From Alteromonadaceae bacterium (GTDB lineage: Bacteria; Pseudomonadota; Gammaproteobacteria; Enterobacterales; Alteromonadaceae), in assembly GCA_014872785.1 (NCBI GenBank), contig WKFJ01000054.1, positions 87,902 through 151,901 of the forward strand: a stretch of DNA of 64,000 bases, read 5' to 3'. A program made the position numbers and the translations under genes. This document shows, one piece after another, positions 17,885 through 26,673 of the stretch; positions within the stretch are counted from its first letter, which is position 1; each line of letters starts with the position of its first letter. Under the pieces are notes generated by a model, which was given only the letters and a program-made list of their open reading frames with translations, was not told the DNA's origin and did no database searches.

Positions 17885-18289
17885 TTGCAAAAACCTATTA
17901 CCCTCGTTTTTTTAGTCGTTTTTTTGCTCGCTTTAAGCTGGCTGGCAAAAATGCATTTGACGACACCTAATAGCAATATTTCAGAGTCGCAAAACCACAG
18001 TTCGATAAGCATTAGTTTTTCCCATGAGCCCGCTCGTATTGAAGAAATGATGCAGGTTAAAATTAGCTATCTCGGCAACAAAATTGTTGAGGAAGTATGG
18101 GTTGAGGGCATTAATATGTACAAGGGTCGAATACCAGTCGCTGCTGTTGAAGCCGATGATATCTGGCTCGGTGAGTTTTTTTTGGGAAGTTGCAGCGAGC
18201 CCAAGATGCAATGGCAACTCGTTGTTAAATTGCGAAGTGAGGCAGGGGGCTTAACAACGATAAAGCACCCATTTTTCAGTGCAATGTGA
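17885..18289 (+). CDS. Hypothetical anchored periplasmic protein divergent from ccoN
   Basis: A 134-residue protein with one N-terminal hydrophobic helix (ITLVFLVVFLLALSWLA) and a likely periplasmic domain ending in FFLGSCSEPKMQWQLVVKLR...KHPFFSAM. The extracytoplasmic part resembles in outline a small beta-sandwich such as those of FixH-like or YtkA-like proteins, but I do not recognise the family. The start is a weak TTG at 17885 without a clear ribosome site, so it is uncertain. It shares the upstream region and FNR box with ccoN, which hints at a link to oxidase function. Confidence 0.6.
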   Translation: MQKPITLVFLVVFLLALSWLAKMHLTTPNSNISESQNHSSISISFSHEPARIEEMMQVKISYLGNKIVEEVWVEGINMYKGRIPVAAVEADDIWLGEFFLGSCSEPKMQWQLVVKLRSEAGGLTTIKHPFFSAM

Positions 18290-18294
18290 ACTAT

Positions 18295-18320
18295 AAAAAA
18301 AGCCAGCGATGTCGCTGGCT
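18295..18320 (-). terminator. Terminator downstream of the bfr genes
   Basis: AGCCAGCG/CGCTGGCT stem with a 4-base loop, followed on the minus strand by seven T. It ends the bacterioferritin transcript and faces the convergent hypothetical gene. Confidence 0.85.
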
Positions 18321-18342
18321 TCTGTTGGTCGTTTCGAATCTG

Positions 18343-18810
18343 CTACATTTGGCTCTGTAGATAGTTTTGTAGTCCCACCTTTTTAATCAGTCCGAGCTGC
18401 TGCTCTAGCCAGTAGGCGTGATCCATCTCAGTGTCGTCAATCAAGGTTTGCAACATGTTTTTGGTAACATAGTCTTTCTCTTGCTCGCAAAGCGCCATGG
18501 TATCTTTAAGTAGCGAGTCGTTGAGGTATTCTATTTTGAGGTCGTTTTCCAACATCGACGGCACGTCATGACCTATCAAAAGTGGGTCTCTTTTAGAAAG
18601 GTCTGGTGTCCCTTCTAAAAACAAAATACGTTGAATGAGTAAAGAGGCATGTCCTTTTTCGTCATCGAACTCATGATCTATGCGAGCAAATAACTTGTTC
18701 AGCCCCCAATCTTCATACATTCGGGAGTGAATGAAATATTGATCCATTGCAGTCAGTTCGTTAGCTAGCAAGCGGTTTAACGCATCAATAATATTTTGGT
18801 TGCCTTTCAT
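18343..18810 (-). CDS. bfr: Bacterioferritin subunit, ferroxidase-competent, lacking haem Met
   Basis: A 155-residue four-helix ferritin subunit for iron storage. Ferroxidase ligands are present: the Glu in ANELTAMDQY, Glu and His in DEKGHAS (E51 and H54 by E. coli Bfr numbering), the Glu in ALCEQEKD, and the Glu/His of TEMDHAYWLEQ. The haem-ligating Met52 is replaced by Lys (EKGH instead of EMKH). It starts at the last base of the other bfr gene, so the two are co-translated and probably form mixed 24-mers. Confidence 0.93.
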   Translation of the reverse strand: MKGNQNIIDALNRLLANELTAMDQYFIHSRMYEDWGLNKLFARIDHEFDDEKGHASLLIQRILFLEGTPDLSKRDPLLIGHDVPSMLENDLKIEYLNDSLLKDTMALCEQEKDYVTKNMLQTLIDDTEMDHAYWLEQQLGLIKKVGLQNYLQSQM

Positions 18811-19286
18811 TAGTCATCTCCAAAAATCTGAGCTTGTAGGTATTTTTCGATACCCATTTTATCAATCTGGTACTGTTGGGTTTCCAACCAATCTACGTGG
18901 TCTTCTTCTTTTTCAAGAATCTCAGTCAACAAATCTCGACTGACGAAGTCTTTTTGTTGTTCGCATTCTGCAATGGCATTGCGAAGTGTTGGAAGTTGTT
19001 GATGTTGAAAATCAAGGTCGCATTGCAGCATTTCTTCAGCGTGTTCTCCGATATTGAGTTTGCCGAGGTTTTGCAAATTTGGCAGACCTTCTAAGAATAA
19101 AATGCGTTCCATCAATTTGTCTGCTTGCTTCATGTCCAAAATGGATTTTTTATAGCAAGCCTCATTTAGCTCAGAGAAGCCCCAGTTTTTATACATTCGT
19201 GCATGTAAAAAATACTGATTAATTGAAGTGAGCTCACCAGTTAACACTTCATTTAATAATACGAGGATCTTTTTTTCAGTTTTCAT
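18810..19286 (-). CDS. bfr: Bacterioferritin subunit with haem Met but altered ferroxidase site
   Basis: A 158-residue ferritin subunit. The ATG at 19286 starts [15 protein letters not shown], which matches the family N-terminus; the frame is open further upstream but the extra residues are not Bfr-like. It keeps Met52 for haem (LDMKQAD), while E51 is Asp and H54 is Gln, so the di-iron site is probably impaired. The remaining ligands ([26 protein letters not shown]) are present. Together with the second bfr gene it makes a complementary pair. A Fur-box-like palindrome lies about 90 bases upstream. Confidence 0.93.
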   Translation of the reverse strand: MKTEKKILVLLNEVLTGELTSINQYFLHARMYKNWGFSELNEACYKKSILDMKQADKLMERILFLEGLPNLQNLGKLNIGEHAEEMLQCDLDFQHQQLPTLRNAIAECEQQKDFVSRDLLTEILEKEEDHVDWLETQQYQIDKMGIEKYLQAQIFGDD

Positions 19287-19372
19287 TACTGTCTCGCAGG
19301 TTGTAACGTTGCATCGATTATAGGCGTTAAATCTGTCAAAATAAAGAAAAACCCTTATATAACAATGGGATA

Positions 19373-19397
19373 GGAAATGATAATGGTTATTGTTTCC
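19373..19397. promoter_or_regulatory. Fur-box-like palindrome upstream of the bfr genes
   Basis: A 25-bp interrupted palindrome with core TGATAATGGTTATTG resembles the Fur 7-1-7 consensus and has GGAAA/TTTCC outer arms. It lies between the bfr operon and the divergent SPOR-like gene and could regulate either. Confidence 0.6.
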
Positions 19398-19494
19398 TCC
19401 TTGTTTCTCAACACTCAATCTGCCTTTTGGTAAAATACTAGGCAATAGAAGGACTTATGGTTACACTGCCGATACACCAGAAGTAGTAATTATT

Positions 19495-20151
19495 ATGTTT
19501 AAAAAAATCCTTATCGTCGTTTTTTTAGTGGGAATCGGTTACGCACTTGCTGTGTTTGTGCCAATGCCTGCGGATTGGGCGGGGGATATGAAACAACCAT
19601 TTCAAGCCGATGGTGTGATAGGTGATTCTTTCATCGGCGAATATGTAGGTGTGCTACCCGGTGGTGAGTCCCCGGAGGTAGAAGCTGTTCCAGAAGACAC
19701 AACACAATATGCTCGGCAGTCTGACTTACTGGTAATGCCCCAGGAAACAACTCCCACTTATACCATAATGTTTGGCCAATTCCCTGATGATGTTACAGGG
19801 GCTAATTGGTTGGAAAAAATGGGCTTTGATGCTGAACCAGCACATTACGTACCCTATAAAGATCCGTTAGATAACAAATCGGTGTTGGCTCTTGTCGGAC
19901 AGTTTGCTGATGAAGCTGAAGCGCAGGCTAAATTAACTGCATGGGAATCCACTTATGATATGAGTCTTTTAATTGTAAAATTTCCGGTATTTCCAGACCC
20001 TGAGGCTGAAGCGAAAGCACAACAAGACGCCGAGTTAAAAGCACAACAAGAGCAAAACGCCCAAGCCATGGCTGCGGCCTTCAAAGAAGTGTTAGAGCAA
20101 CAGCAATCAGCGACTGATACGCCTAATAACAGTGATACCGGAACTGACTAA
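19495..20151 (+). CDS. Hypothetical anchored protein with SPOR-like region
   Basis: A 218-residue protein. ATG at 19495 starts a single N-terminal helix (MFKKILIVVFLVGIGYALAVFVP). A segment near residues 85-165 (YTIMFGQFPDDVTGANWLEKMGF...LALVGQFADEAEAQAKL) has the two-repeat look of a SPOR or Sel-type peptidoglycan-binding fold. The C-terminal 50 residues are Glu/Gln/Ala-rich and probably coiled coil. The frame extends upstream to 19390 but has no better start. It ends 3 bases before the convergent DUF6150 gene, with no terminator visible. Confidence 0.65.
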   Translation: MFKKILIVVFLVGIGYALAVFVPMPADWAGDMKQPFQADGVIGDSFIGEYVGVLPGGESPEVEAVPEDTTQYARQSDLLVMPQETTPTYTIMFGQFPDDVTGANWLEKMGFDAEPAHYVPYKDPLDNKSVLALVGQFADEAEAQAKLTAWESTYDMSLLIVKFPVFPDPEAEAKAQQDAELKAQQEQNAQAMAAAFKEVLEQQQSATDTPNNSDTGTD

Positions 20152-20154
20152 AGT

Positions 20155-20430
20155 TTACAGCATCCCTTTTAATCTGTGTTGTGTTTGCCAACCCGCATCG
20201 CCTAAGGACTTCACAAAGTATACTTTTAACGAAGCCTGTCCTTGAGAACCAAAATAAACAATTTTACTCGCTTCACCTCGGTTTTTAGTAACGTACCAAC
20301 GCTCGTCGCCATAAGCCATGCCGCGGCTTGGCATTAACATCGCACATAAATCTGCTTTGCCCTTTACAGGGGTAATATGTGCAATGATATTCGCCTCATT
20401 TATGTTGTAGGTTTGAAAAACGCGTGCCAA
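20155..20430 (-). CDS. DUF6150 family protein
   Basis: A 91-residue protein with the recognisable DUF6150 pattern ARVFQTYNINEANIIAHI...KADLCAML...DERWYVTKNRGEASKIVYFGSQGQASLKVYFV. Function unknown. The TTG at 20430 was preferred over the GTG at 20439 because it matches the family start (MARVFxTYN) and has AGGTGGG upstream. Confidence 0.75.
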   Translation of the reverse strand: MARVFQTYNINEANIIAHITPVKGKADLCAMLMPSRGMAYGDERWYVTKNRGEASKIVYFGSQGQASLKVYFVKSLGDAGWQTQHRLKGML

Positions 20431-20564
20431 ATATCCCACCTGTTAATTAAGTGTTTGCAATTGAAAGATTTTCGGACTATCGTCGAAGTGTCGGTTAAAC
20501 AATTTATCAGTGAGCAGTGCGATCCTCCATTGGGCTCGTACTCGTGCTGTCGAGTAAATTAAAT

Positions 20565-21014
20565 ATGAGTTTTGGTGGTAGTCGGTTAGGCCAAAACCCA
20601 GTTAAGTTAATTGGGATAAACGCGCCATTCCAACCAGCGTTACAATTTGGTCGTGAACACAGCGCAGATAATGATCCTCGTGCGAGAGCTGCGAGTGCTT
20701 GGGGCGGTTCATCATTTTCGGGGCGTAGCCAAGACAATGGTGCCATCACAGAGCCTCTTCCAACTCGCCAACAAACTGAGATGAGTCACCAATTATCGCC
20801 TCAGATGCAGAATATGCTACGCGGTGGCATAAAGCCTTTGGCCAATCAAGGTCGACAACAAGCTGCAAACTCGCCGATTGAGCTTCACTCAGTACATTTA
20901 GGTGCTGCAATTGGCGGGTCTCAAAAACGTCAATCCACTGTGTCTGCTTGTGCCACAGGGTCGGGTCACATGACGCTACGCAAGGTGTCTGGAGACTATA
21001 ACTATCAAGTGTGA
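20565..21014 (+). CDS. Hypothetical Gly/Gln/Ser-rich protein
   Basis: A 149-residue plus-strand frame starting MSFGGSRLGQNPVKLIG. It is low in hydrophobic segments, Gln/Gly/Ser-rich and likely partly disordered. Codon statistics favour this strand: counted over the first 56 codons, GC is about 57% at position 1 and 34% at position 3, as in neighbouring real genes. It is divergent from the DUF6150 gene and convergent with the GNAT gene without overlap. Two shorter minus-strand frames (20507-20749, 20746-21030) cover the same bases and are the alternative. No family recognised. Confidence 0.5.
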   Translation: MSFGGSRLGQNPVKLIGINAPFQPALQFGREHSADNDPRARAASAWGGSSFSGRSQDNGAITEPLPTRQQTEMSHQLSPQMQNMLRGGIKPLANQGRQQAANSPIELHSVHLGAAIGGSQKRQSTVSACATGSGHMTLRKVSGDYNYQV

Positions 21015-21026
21015 TTGCGAAACTTG

Positions 21027-21563
21027 TCACACTTCATCTCCTGAATACTTTTCGAACACCTGTTCACCTAAATCCTTTATCATATAAAAATAGGTTTGGT
21101 TATCGATAAACCCTTCGATTTCAGATGTCACTGTAAACCCGCGATTTAGGTAGAATTGATAATTATGTAGGGTGCTGGTTTCGATCACTATTGCCCGTGC
21201 TCCCATTTCGATGGTTAGCTTTTGTGCCAGTTGCAGTAGTTTGTCGCCCAGGCCTTGGCTGCGAAACTCTGGCTCTACCCAAAATGAAAACAGTGATGCG
21301 GTATTCCAACGACGGTGTAAGATCAACCCACCAATCAGCGTTTCATTGGCTCCCCAAGCGTTAACAAACCCTTCGTATTCAACGACATATTGCCCAAGCT
21401 TATCCGCCTCGAGTTCGGCTATTTTAGCTTCAAGGGGATGTTCTCTTCTTCCTAGTGGCTTGTAACCCATATCAAGCAACAGCTGACCTTGACGACCAGC
21501 ATTAAACACCTCTTGATATTGTCCGTGAACTTCAACTGAGCTCTGAGAATCACTACTCACCAT
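21027..21563 (-). CDS. GNAT-family N-acetyltransferase
   Basis: A 178-residue protein whose C-terminal half shows the acetyl-CoA-binding GNAT core (SFWVEPEFRSQGLGDKLLQLAQKLTIEMGARAIVIETS, then NYQFYLNRGFTVTSEIEGF). R/Q-x-x-G-x-G/A is present as RSQGLG. Substrate unknown. It lies 12 bases after tssA and is probably the last gene of the T6SS transcript, though its link to secretion is only positional. Confidence 0.85.
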   Translation of the reverse strand: MVSSDSQSSVEVHGQYQEVFNAGRQGQLLLDMGYKPLGRREHPLEAKIAELEADKLGQYVVEYEGFVNAWGANETLIGGLILHRRWNTASLFSFWVEPEFRSQGLGDKLLQLAQKLTIEMGARAIVIETSTLHNYQFYLNRGFTVTSEIEGFIDNQTYFYMIKDLGEQVFEKYSGDEV

Positions 21564-21575
21564 GGCTGGGTATCT

Positions 21576-22700
21576 TTACTGTTTGCGCTGTTGTTTAGGG
21601 TCTAACTCAAGTCCCATTATCTCAAATATGTTTAACTGGCCTTGATATTGAATAAACAGCTCCTGGTACAACTCGGCTGTATTCATTTGTCCCCATTCAA
21701 TTGCTTTATAAATTAAATGAGGCACCGGACTATGTGGGTCATCATGCGATATGTATTCTGCCGCTTCCGCTAATTGTGCATAGGCATCGGTTCTATTGCG
21801 AATTGGTCCGCCATGGCCACCACCTGAACCTGCGGCAGCACTGTGAAGTGCGTCTTCTTCGTATTCTTCCTCATCATCGACAGGAGCTGCTTCTAAGCCA
21901 CCTCGGTGTTTTACATGACTGTACAAAGTCTCATAAATCTCTTCGAGCAATGAACGCATACCGTGCAATGACGGAGAATACTGGCCACAGAGGTCATCTA
22001 AGAGTTGAGTGAAGTCGTCAATCGCAATGATTGCCAACTGTAAATCTTCGAAAAGATTTTTATAAAACTCGATGGGGGTGGCAATAATTGCGCTTACAAT
22101 AGTTTGGGTCTGCAGGATATCTTCCGGATTTAAATCCTTTTTTGCATCAGGCGGAAGCTGCTCATATTGCGTTGCCAACTCCCAATCTGCCCAACTGTAA
22201 AGAATATCTCCACGGGCAATCGTGACAGGAAGTTGTTTTACTACCGGTTGTAACTTCTCGTTTAACCAAACGATCAAATTGGTTCTGTACTCAATATCGC
22301 CATCTTCAACCTCTGGGTACATCGAATCCCAAAATTGCACGCATAGCTGATGAATAAAGTGAATGCAGGGGCCGATGGCTGGAAAGCCTTTTTTATTGAT
22401 TTGGGCTTCAAGTAACCAAATCGCTAGCTGTAAATCTTTACTCTTTTCAGAAATGGCTTGCAGGGCAATGTTGGTAACTTCGTCCCAATCGGCCATGTTG
22501 AGATCGTGTTCCCATTGCCCCATAGGTAATGACGGGTCATCAGCACTACGCGCCGCCTTAATTGCGGAATACACGCCATTGTGCTTGAGGTTGGTTCCAC
22601 TGGGAGCGTCTGATTCTATTTGATTCATCAAACTCTCGATGGGTACCCCTAGCATACTGTTAAAACGGTCTTGTAATAATTCAGCGTATTGTACTGACAT
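21576..22700 (-). CDS. tssA: T6SS protein TssA (ImpA N-terminal domain)
   Basis: A 374-residue protein with the ImpA N-terminal domain (about residues 20-140, including GQWEHDLNMADWDEV and QLAIWLLEA). TssA caps the growing tail and recruits baseplate and sheath. The C-terminal part has a Gly/acidic linker (EEEYEEDALHSAAAGSGGGHGG) and a short helical end (AEAAEYISHDDPHSPVPHLIYKAIEW), like the short TssA types. It follows tssM by 2 bases. Confidence 0.9.
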   Translation of the reverse strand: MSVQYAELLQDRFNSMLGVPIESLMNQIESDAPSGTNLKHNGVYSAIKAARSADDPSLPMGQWEHDLNMADWDEVTNIALQAISEKSKDLQLAIWLLEAQINKKGFPAIGPCIHFIHQLCVQFWDSMYPEVEDGDIEYRTNLIVWLNEKLQPVVKQLPVTIARGDILYSWADWELATQYEQLPPDAKKDLNPEDILQTQTIVSAIIATPIEFYKNLFEDLQLAIIAIDDFTQLLDDLCGQYSPSLHGMRSLLEEIYETLYSHVKHRGGLEAAPVDDEEEYEEDALHSAAAGSGGGHGGPIRNRTDAYAQLAEAAEYISHDDPHSPVPHLIYKAIEWGQMNTAELYQELFIQYQGQLNIFEIMGLELDPKQQRKQ

Positions 22701-22702
22701 GG

Positions 22703-25700
22703 TTATTGACCTCCGTTAATCACTTCCGGTGCGTATTCCGGAAATTCACTTGGAATCGTTAACGGAATTTTTTGTTTAGTATCCGTATCGATTCCATAAA
22801 CTGTAACTCTGGCGAAAGCACGCATCACATTTGGTTGTGGTGGCTGACTCTGGCCATTCTTCGCAAGCACATTAGCTTCAAATTTTAAAAGTTTCGACTC
22901 TGCAACCAGTGACTCTGTATCAATTTCAGAGGCGGAGTAATCCTGAATGAACCTCAACAGTCCCCAAATGTCTTCTATGCGATACTGCATTTGGTCGTTG
23001 AGATTGCGCGTACCATTAATGGGGAACCCTTGATAAGGAGACTGCTGTGCCCAATCTAAGGTTAAATCAACAGTGTCGCTCGGCGTCCAAAAGACAGGGG
23101 TAGGAGTACCTGGGAAATTCACTTGATACTCACCGGTAGTAAGCGTCCAACTAGCTAAATGTTGAGTAAAGGCACTTAGCTCTTGCATTACATTGAATTC
23201 AAATTCAACTTCAAGTCCTGACGAGTCTTTACCAGAGGCAAGCAAAATATTTTCAAAGAGCAGTGCAGCTTTATCCAGCTCACGCACAAAGCCTCTTGCA
23301 GCTTCGTAGGAATTATCTTTCCAAGCCAAAATCGCCATACGTTGAGCAAGCCCGTTAGCCAACGGTTTGTATTGGGTTAGGAAGTCACGCATGACTTTAG
23401 GTGACACGTTGCGCACACCTGCACTTTTGCTAAATGGGGCTTTATCAGCCAATAAATCGGTAAATAGCTTACTAATTTGAGCGTATTCTTTCTTAATTTG
23501 GTCAGCCTTGTAACTATTACAGTGGCTAATGGCTCGCTCAACAATTTGTCTATGACTCAAGGAAAAGACATCACTGCCACCTGGTTTGACTAATTCAGAG
23601 GTCGTACTAAAACAGTTACTTTGATTCACCGTGGCGAGCTCATTAGCCATGAACTGTCCTATTTGCTCAAGGCTGTTACTTGGGTCTTTATTTTGATGTT
23701 TGTTGATTTCAATGAGTGTGTTTTGCCATTTTCCAAAGAGAGAATAATTAATGTATTTACCTTTGGTGTTTAGCAAAAATACAACCAGTGGTTCAGCGTA
23801 TTCTAATGCAAGGGCAATTGAACGTTCACTTTGCGCTGACAGGTAATCCTGCAATTGACCATCACCGCTAATTCCAAAGAGTACTGTGTTGTATTGGTGT
23901 GCGCTCCACTTGGGTTTCTCCAGCGGTGTAAAAATACGGTTGTCGCGATAGAGCTTATCTACTTTTTGTAACAGCTTATAGGCGTGGTCTTGGCTTAGCT
24001 TTTTGAGCCATGCTTCACTTTCTTCAAATTCTAATTTTTGGAAGGTGAGTATTAACGCCAAAATAGAATCCATCGACTTTCTGAAGTTACCCACTGCGGC
24101 CGCTAAATAGGCCTCTTGCTGGCTGATGGGACGTAACGATTGTGGTCTAAATCCGGGAAGTTCTTCCACCATTGCGGAAGTAATGATGCGATTCATTGAA
24201 AATTGCAATTGCTTAAGCGCCACTCCCTGTGCCAAATATTGCTGCGAGTTATCGACAGGGCGGTTAGGCAAACGTAAATCGACATAGTGTGTTTGAGCAA
24301 ACTCTTTATATTCTTCGAACAACCCTAATGCTTGATTTAACTTTTCGGTTGACCAGAAAAAATCTCTATCGGTTTGAATGTAATCAGACTCTCCAGAATC
24401 CTCCATGTAGGAAAGAGACATCGTTGTGCTTATGGCATCAAACATAGAAATTGCGCTTTCGGTCAAAATCATGGGATAGCTGGTTTTGCTATACAAATCC
24501 GTGACCAAGGTTTGATTGTCATTTTCCATTGTTTGGGTGATGTGGGCTAAGCAACGCTCTTGGAAATCGTCTTCAAAACTATCCTCATAGCCAAAATAGG
24601 TACGAATTACTTTTAACGAATCTTGAATACGGGTGCACTCATTGGTTTCTGTATGGGAGTTTAACCAGTAATTTTTGAGATGGTCATTCCAGCGATTAAA
24701 GTCTTTTAACGAGTCAGCAAATTCAGGAATAGAGTTGTACCAGGTAACCACTGATGGCAAGCTGTTCAACTCTTCGCCTATCCGGAAAAACTCTTTAGGC
24801 GCCGCGACTTCACGAGCGATAATTTCAATTTCATTGTTAGCTAATTGCTTAATTTGATTCCAACGCCCAGGACTCTTGATGTCTTGGATTTTACAAAATG
24901 GGTTGTTTTTCACTTTATTGGCATGATTGGAGATCGCGCGCAAATAAAGTGATGAACGCTCATAAAAACTCGGTGGTAGCTTTTCATTATATAAATAGGC
25001 TACCAAGTCGGTGAAGCGCTGCTCAACTTCTTCAATAGTGAAGCGATCTTCGGTGATAAGCTCTTCCAGCTCTTTTTCTTTTAATAAATCAAGTGCTAAT
25101 AAATCCAGTTTGTCGGAAAAGTCCACCGCGTCTCTTTGGTCTGAAAAAGACAAAATCTGGCTCAATATCTTGTTTTGCATACGACACTGAAACGCTGGGA
25201 ACACAATGCCGTCGAAGATTTCTTCGGAAAAGTAACGCTCAACTTCATCGTTAAAAGGGTTGTGCCAAGACAACGGCATACTCAAGTAATTAATAGCACC
25301 AGCGTCGATGTGGCTTATGTGATTGAGCACGCGATTAACATCTTCAAGCCCTGCGGTAGCTTGAATCTGTGGTTGGTTTTCAATTGCTGATACTAAGCTT
25401 TCGGTTTGCTCTTCTAGATGCACGGTGTCAAACGCCAACAAGCCGGCCAATAAGCCAATAGTTGCAATAGAGGTGTATTGGTATGCGCGCAAGCGTGAAT
25501 TGCTCGAAAGAAGCTTGTTTTGAGGCGGAAAGGCGAGCGAGTGTTCCGCGAATATTTTTTGTTCGAATAAGTCTTGAATGAATAGCTGTTGTGGCGCTTG
25601 TCCGTTTCCTTGCGCAAGTGCACCAGTAAAGTATAGACCGCGAAACATCAACGGGTTTTGTAACGCCGCACTGCCAAATAACTCGTTGCAGACAATGCCT

Positions 25701-26665
25701 ATACGCTGTTCAAGTGAAGCCAGACTATTGGCTAATAGCAGCGCTTCGCTTGGCTTGTCTTTTTGCGGGTGACGGTCGCTGTTGATAATGGCTAACTGGG
25801 CACTGCGCAAAGAGCCTACTAGCAAATCAATTGCTTCGGAAATCCATGATGTTTGGTAAGCCTGAGAGTCATTATAAGGATTGGCCCAACCGAATTGATG
25901 ATGGCGAAACTTACGTAAGTGTTCCTGCGACCAAAAAGTGTTGAAGCCTTGTAATTTCTCCGCTTCGGTAATGATGACGTAGACCGGTAGAATGAAACCT
26001 ACACGTTGTTGGGTAGACCAAATCTTTTTGTATACTTCAGTAGACCAATTTTCCAACTCAAGTGTGTCGCTCTCTTGTAAAAGCGACACCGGAAGGGTGA
26101 CAACAATACCATCAAGTGGCCTTTCTGGACGGAATTGCTTGAGCTCAGTAACTACTTGATGCACATTTTCATGGTGCACTACGCAACCTTGTTGGAACAA
26201 ATACCAGGTATTAGTTTGTTCACCTTCAGAGCGGTCGATTAAGCGCTGTTCTTTTTTACCTAATACAGCTTCTAGTTCACGTAATATTGCACTATCGTTA
26301 GATTGTTCACCACCGCTTATCATCAAGTATGTGGGCAGTTTGTAGCGTTTTTCATGGCCACCAGATAGCAGCTGCACGGCATTGACCAAACCGCCCATAA
26401 CATTGACTTTGGGTTTGGCAACAACCGCTTTGTTCTCTTTTAACTTTTCTGTTTTCTTCCACAGTTTAGTGATGTCATCACGTGAAAAACTGATTCTGTT
26501 GAATCCACGAGGAAGGAAAGGGATCTTGATATTGATTTTCTTACCACTGGCAATAACCAGTACTACAATCAATAATATTGCAATAATTAATAGCCAAACC
26601 AGACCGAAGTCCTCTGCCATCGGTCCCAACTTATTAAACATCTTTTTCAATTCATTAATGTTCAT
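22703..26665 (-). CDS. tssM: T6SS membrane-complex protein TssM (IcmF), without P-loop
   Basis: A 1320-residue inner-membrane protein forming the TssJLM complex. Membrane helices are seen at about 22-40 (LVWLLIIAILLIVVLVIA) and 393-412 (TSIATIGLLAGLLAFDTVHL). The segment where TssM proteins usually have a Walker A loop reads YLMISGGEQSNDSAIL, with no GxxxxGK[ST]. The C-terminal region (about 1150-1300) has the beta-rich domain that contacts TssJ (NFPGTPTPVFWTPSD, ARVTVYGIDTDT). It is flanked by tssL and tssA. Confidence 0.93.
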   Translation of the reverse strand: MNINELKKMFNKLGPMAEDFGLVWLLIIAILLIVVLVIASGKKINIKIPFLPRGFNRISFSRDDITKLWKKTEKLKENKAVVAKPKVNVMGGLVNAVQLLSGGHEKRYKLPTYLMISGGEQSNDSAILRELEAVLGKKEQRLIDRSEGEQTNTWYLFQQGCVVHHENVHQVVTELKQFRPERPLDGIVVTLPVSLLQESDTLELENWSTEVYKKIWSTQQRVGFILPVYVIITEAEKLQGFNTFWSQEHLRKFRHHQFGWANPYNDSQAYQTSWISEAIDLLVGSLRSAQLAIINSDRHPQKDKPSEALLLANSLASLEQRIGIVCNELFGSAALQNPLMFRGLYFTGALAQGNGQAPQQLFIQDLFEQKIFAEHSLAFPPQNKLLSSNSRLRAYQYTSIATIGLLAGLLAFDTVHLEEQTESLVSAIENQPQIQATAGLEDVNRVLNHISHIDAGAINYLSMPLSWHNPFNDEVERYFSEEIFDGIVFPAFQCRMQNKILSQILSFSDQRDAVDFSDKLDLLALDLLKEKELEELITEDRFTIEEVEQRFTDLVAYLYNEKLPPSFYERSSLYLRAISNHANKVKNNPFCKIQDIKSPGRWNQIKQLANNEIEIIAREVAAPKEFFRIGEELNSLPSVVTWYNSIPEFADSLKDFNRWNDHLKNYWLNSHTETNECTRIQDSLKVIRTYFGYEDSFEDDFQERCLAHITQTMENDNQTLVTDLYSKTSYPMILTESAISMFDAISTTMSLSYMEDSGESDYIQTDRDFFWSTEKLNQALGLFEEYKEFAQTHYVDLRLPNRPVDNSQQYLAQGVALKQLQFSMNRIITSAMVEELPGFRPQSLRPISQQEAYLAAAVGNFRKSMDSILALILTFQKLEFEESEAWLKKLSQDHAYKLLQKVDKLYRDNRIFTPLEKPKWSAHQYNTVLFGISGDGQLQDYLSAQSERSIALALEYAEPLVVFLLNTKGKYINYSLFGKWQNTLIEINKHQNKDPSNSLEQIGQFMANELATVNQSNCFSTTSELVKPGGSDVFSLSHRQIVERAISHCNSYKADQIKKEYAQISKLFTDLLADKAPFSKSAGVRNVSPKVMRDFLTQYKPLANGLAQRMAILAWKDNSYEAARGFVRELDKAALLFENILLASGKDSSGLEVEFEFNVMQELSAFTQHLASWTLTTGEYQVNFPGTPTPVFWTPSDTVDLTLDWAQQSPYQGFPINGTRNLNDQMQYRIEDIWGLLRFIQDYSASEIDTESLVAESKLLKFEANVLAKNGQSQPPQPNVMRAFARVTVYGIDTDTKQKIPLTIPSEFPEYAPEVINGGQ

Positions 26666-26673
26666 AAGTCTGG

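Noticed and set aside
20507..21030. Two minus-strand frames (94 and 80 codons) with 4-base overlaps after the GNAT gene
   Set aside because: The lower one has high GC at codon position 2, unlike real genes here, and both are antisense to a longer plus-strand frame with normal codon bias.
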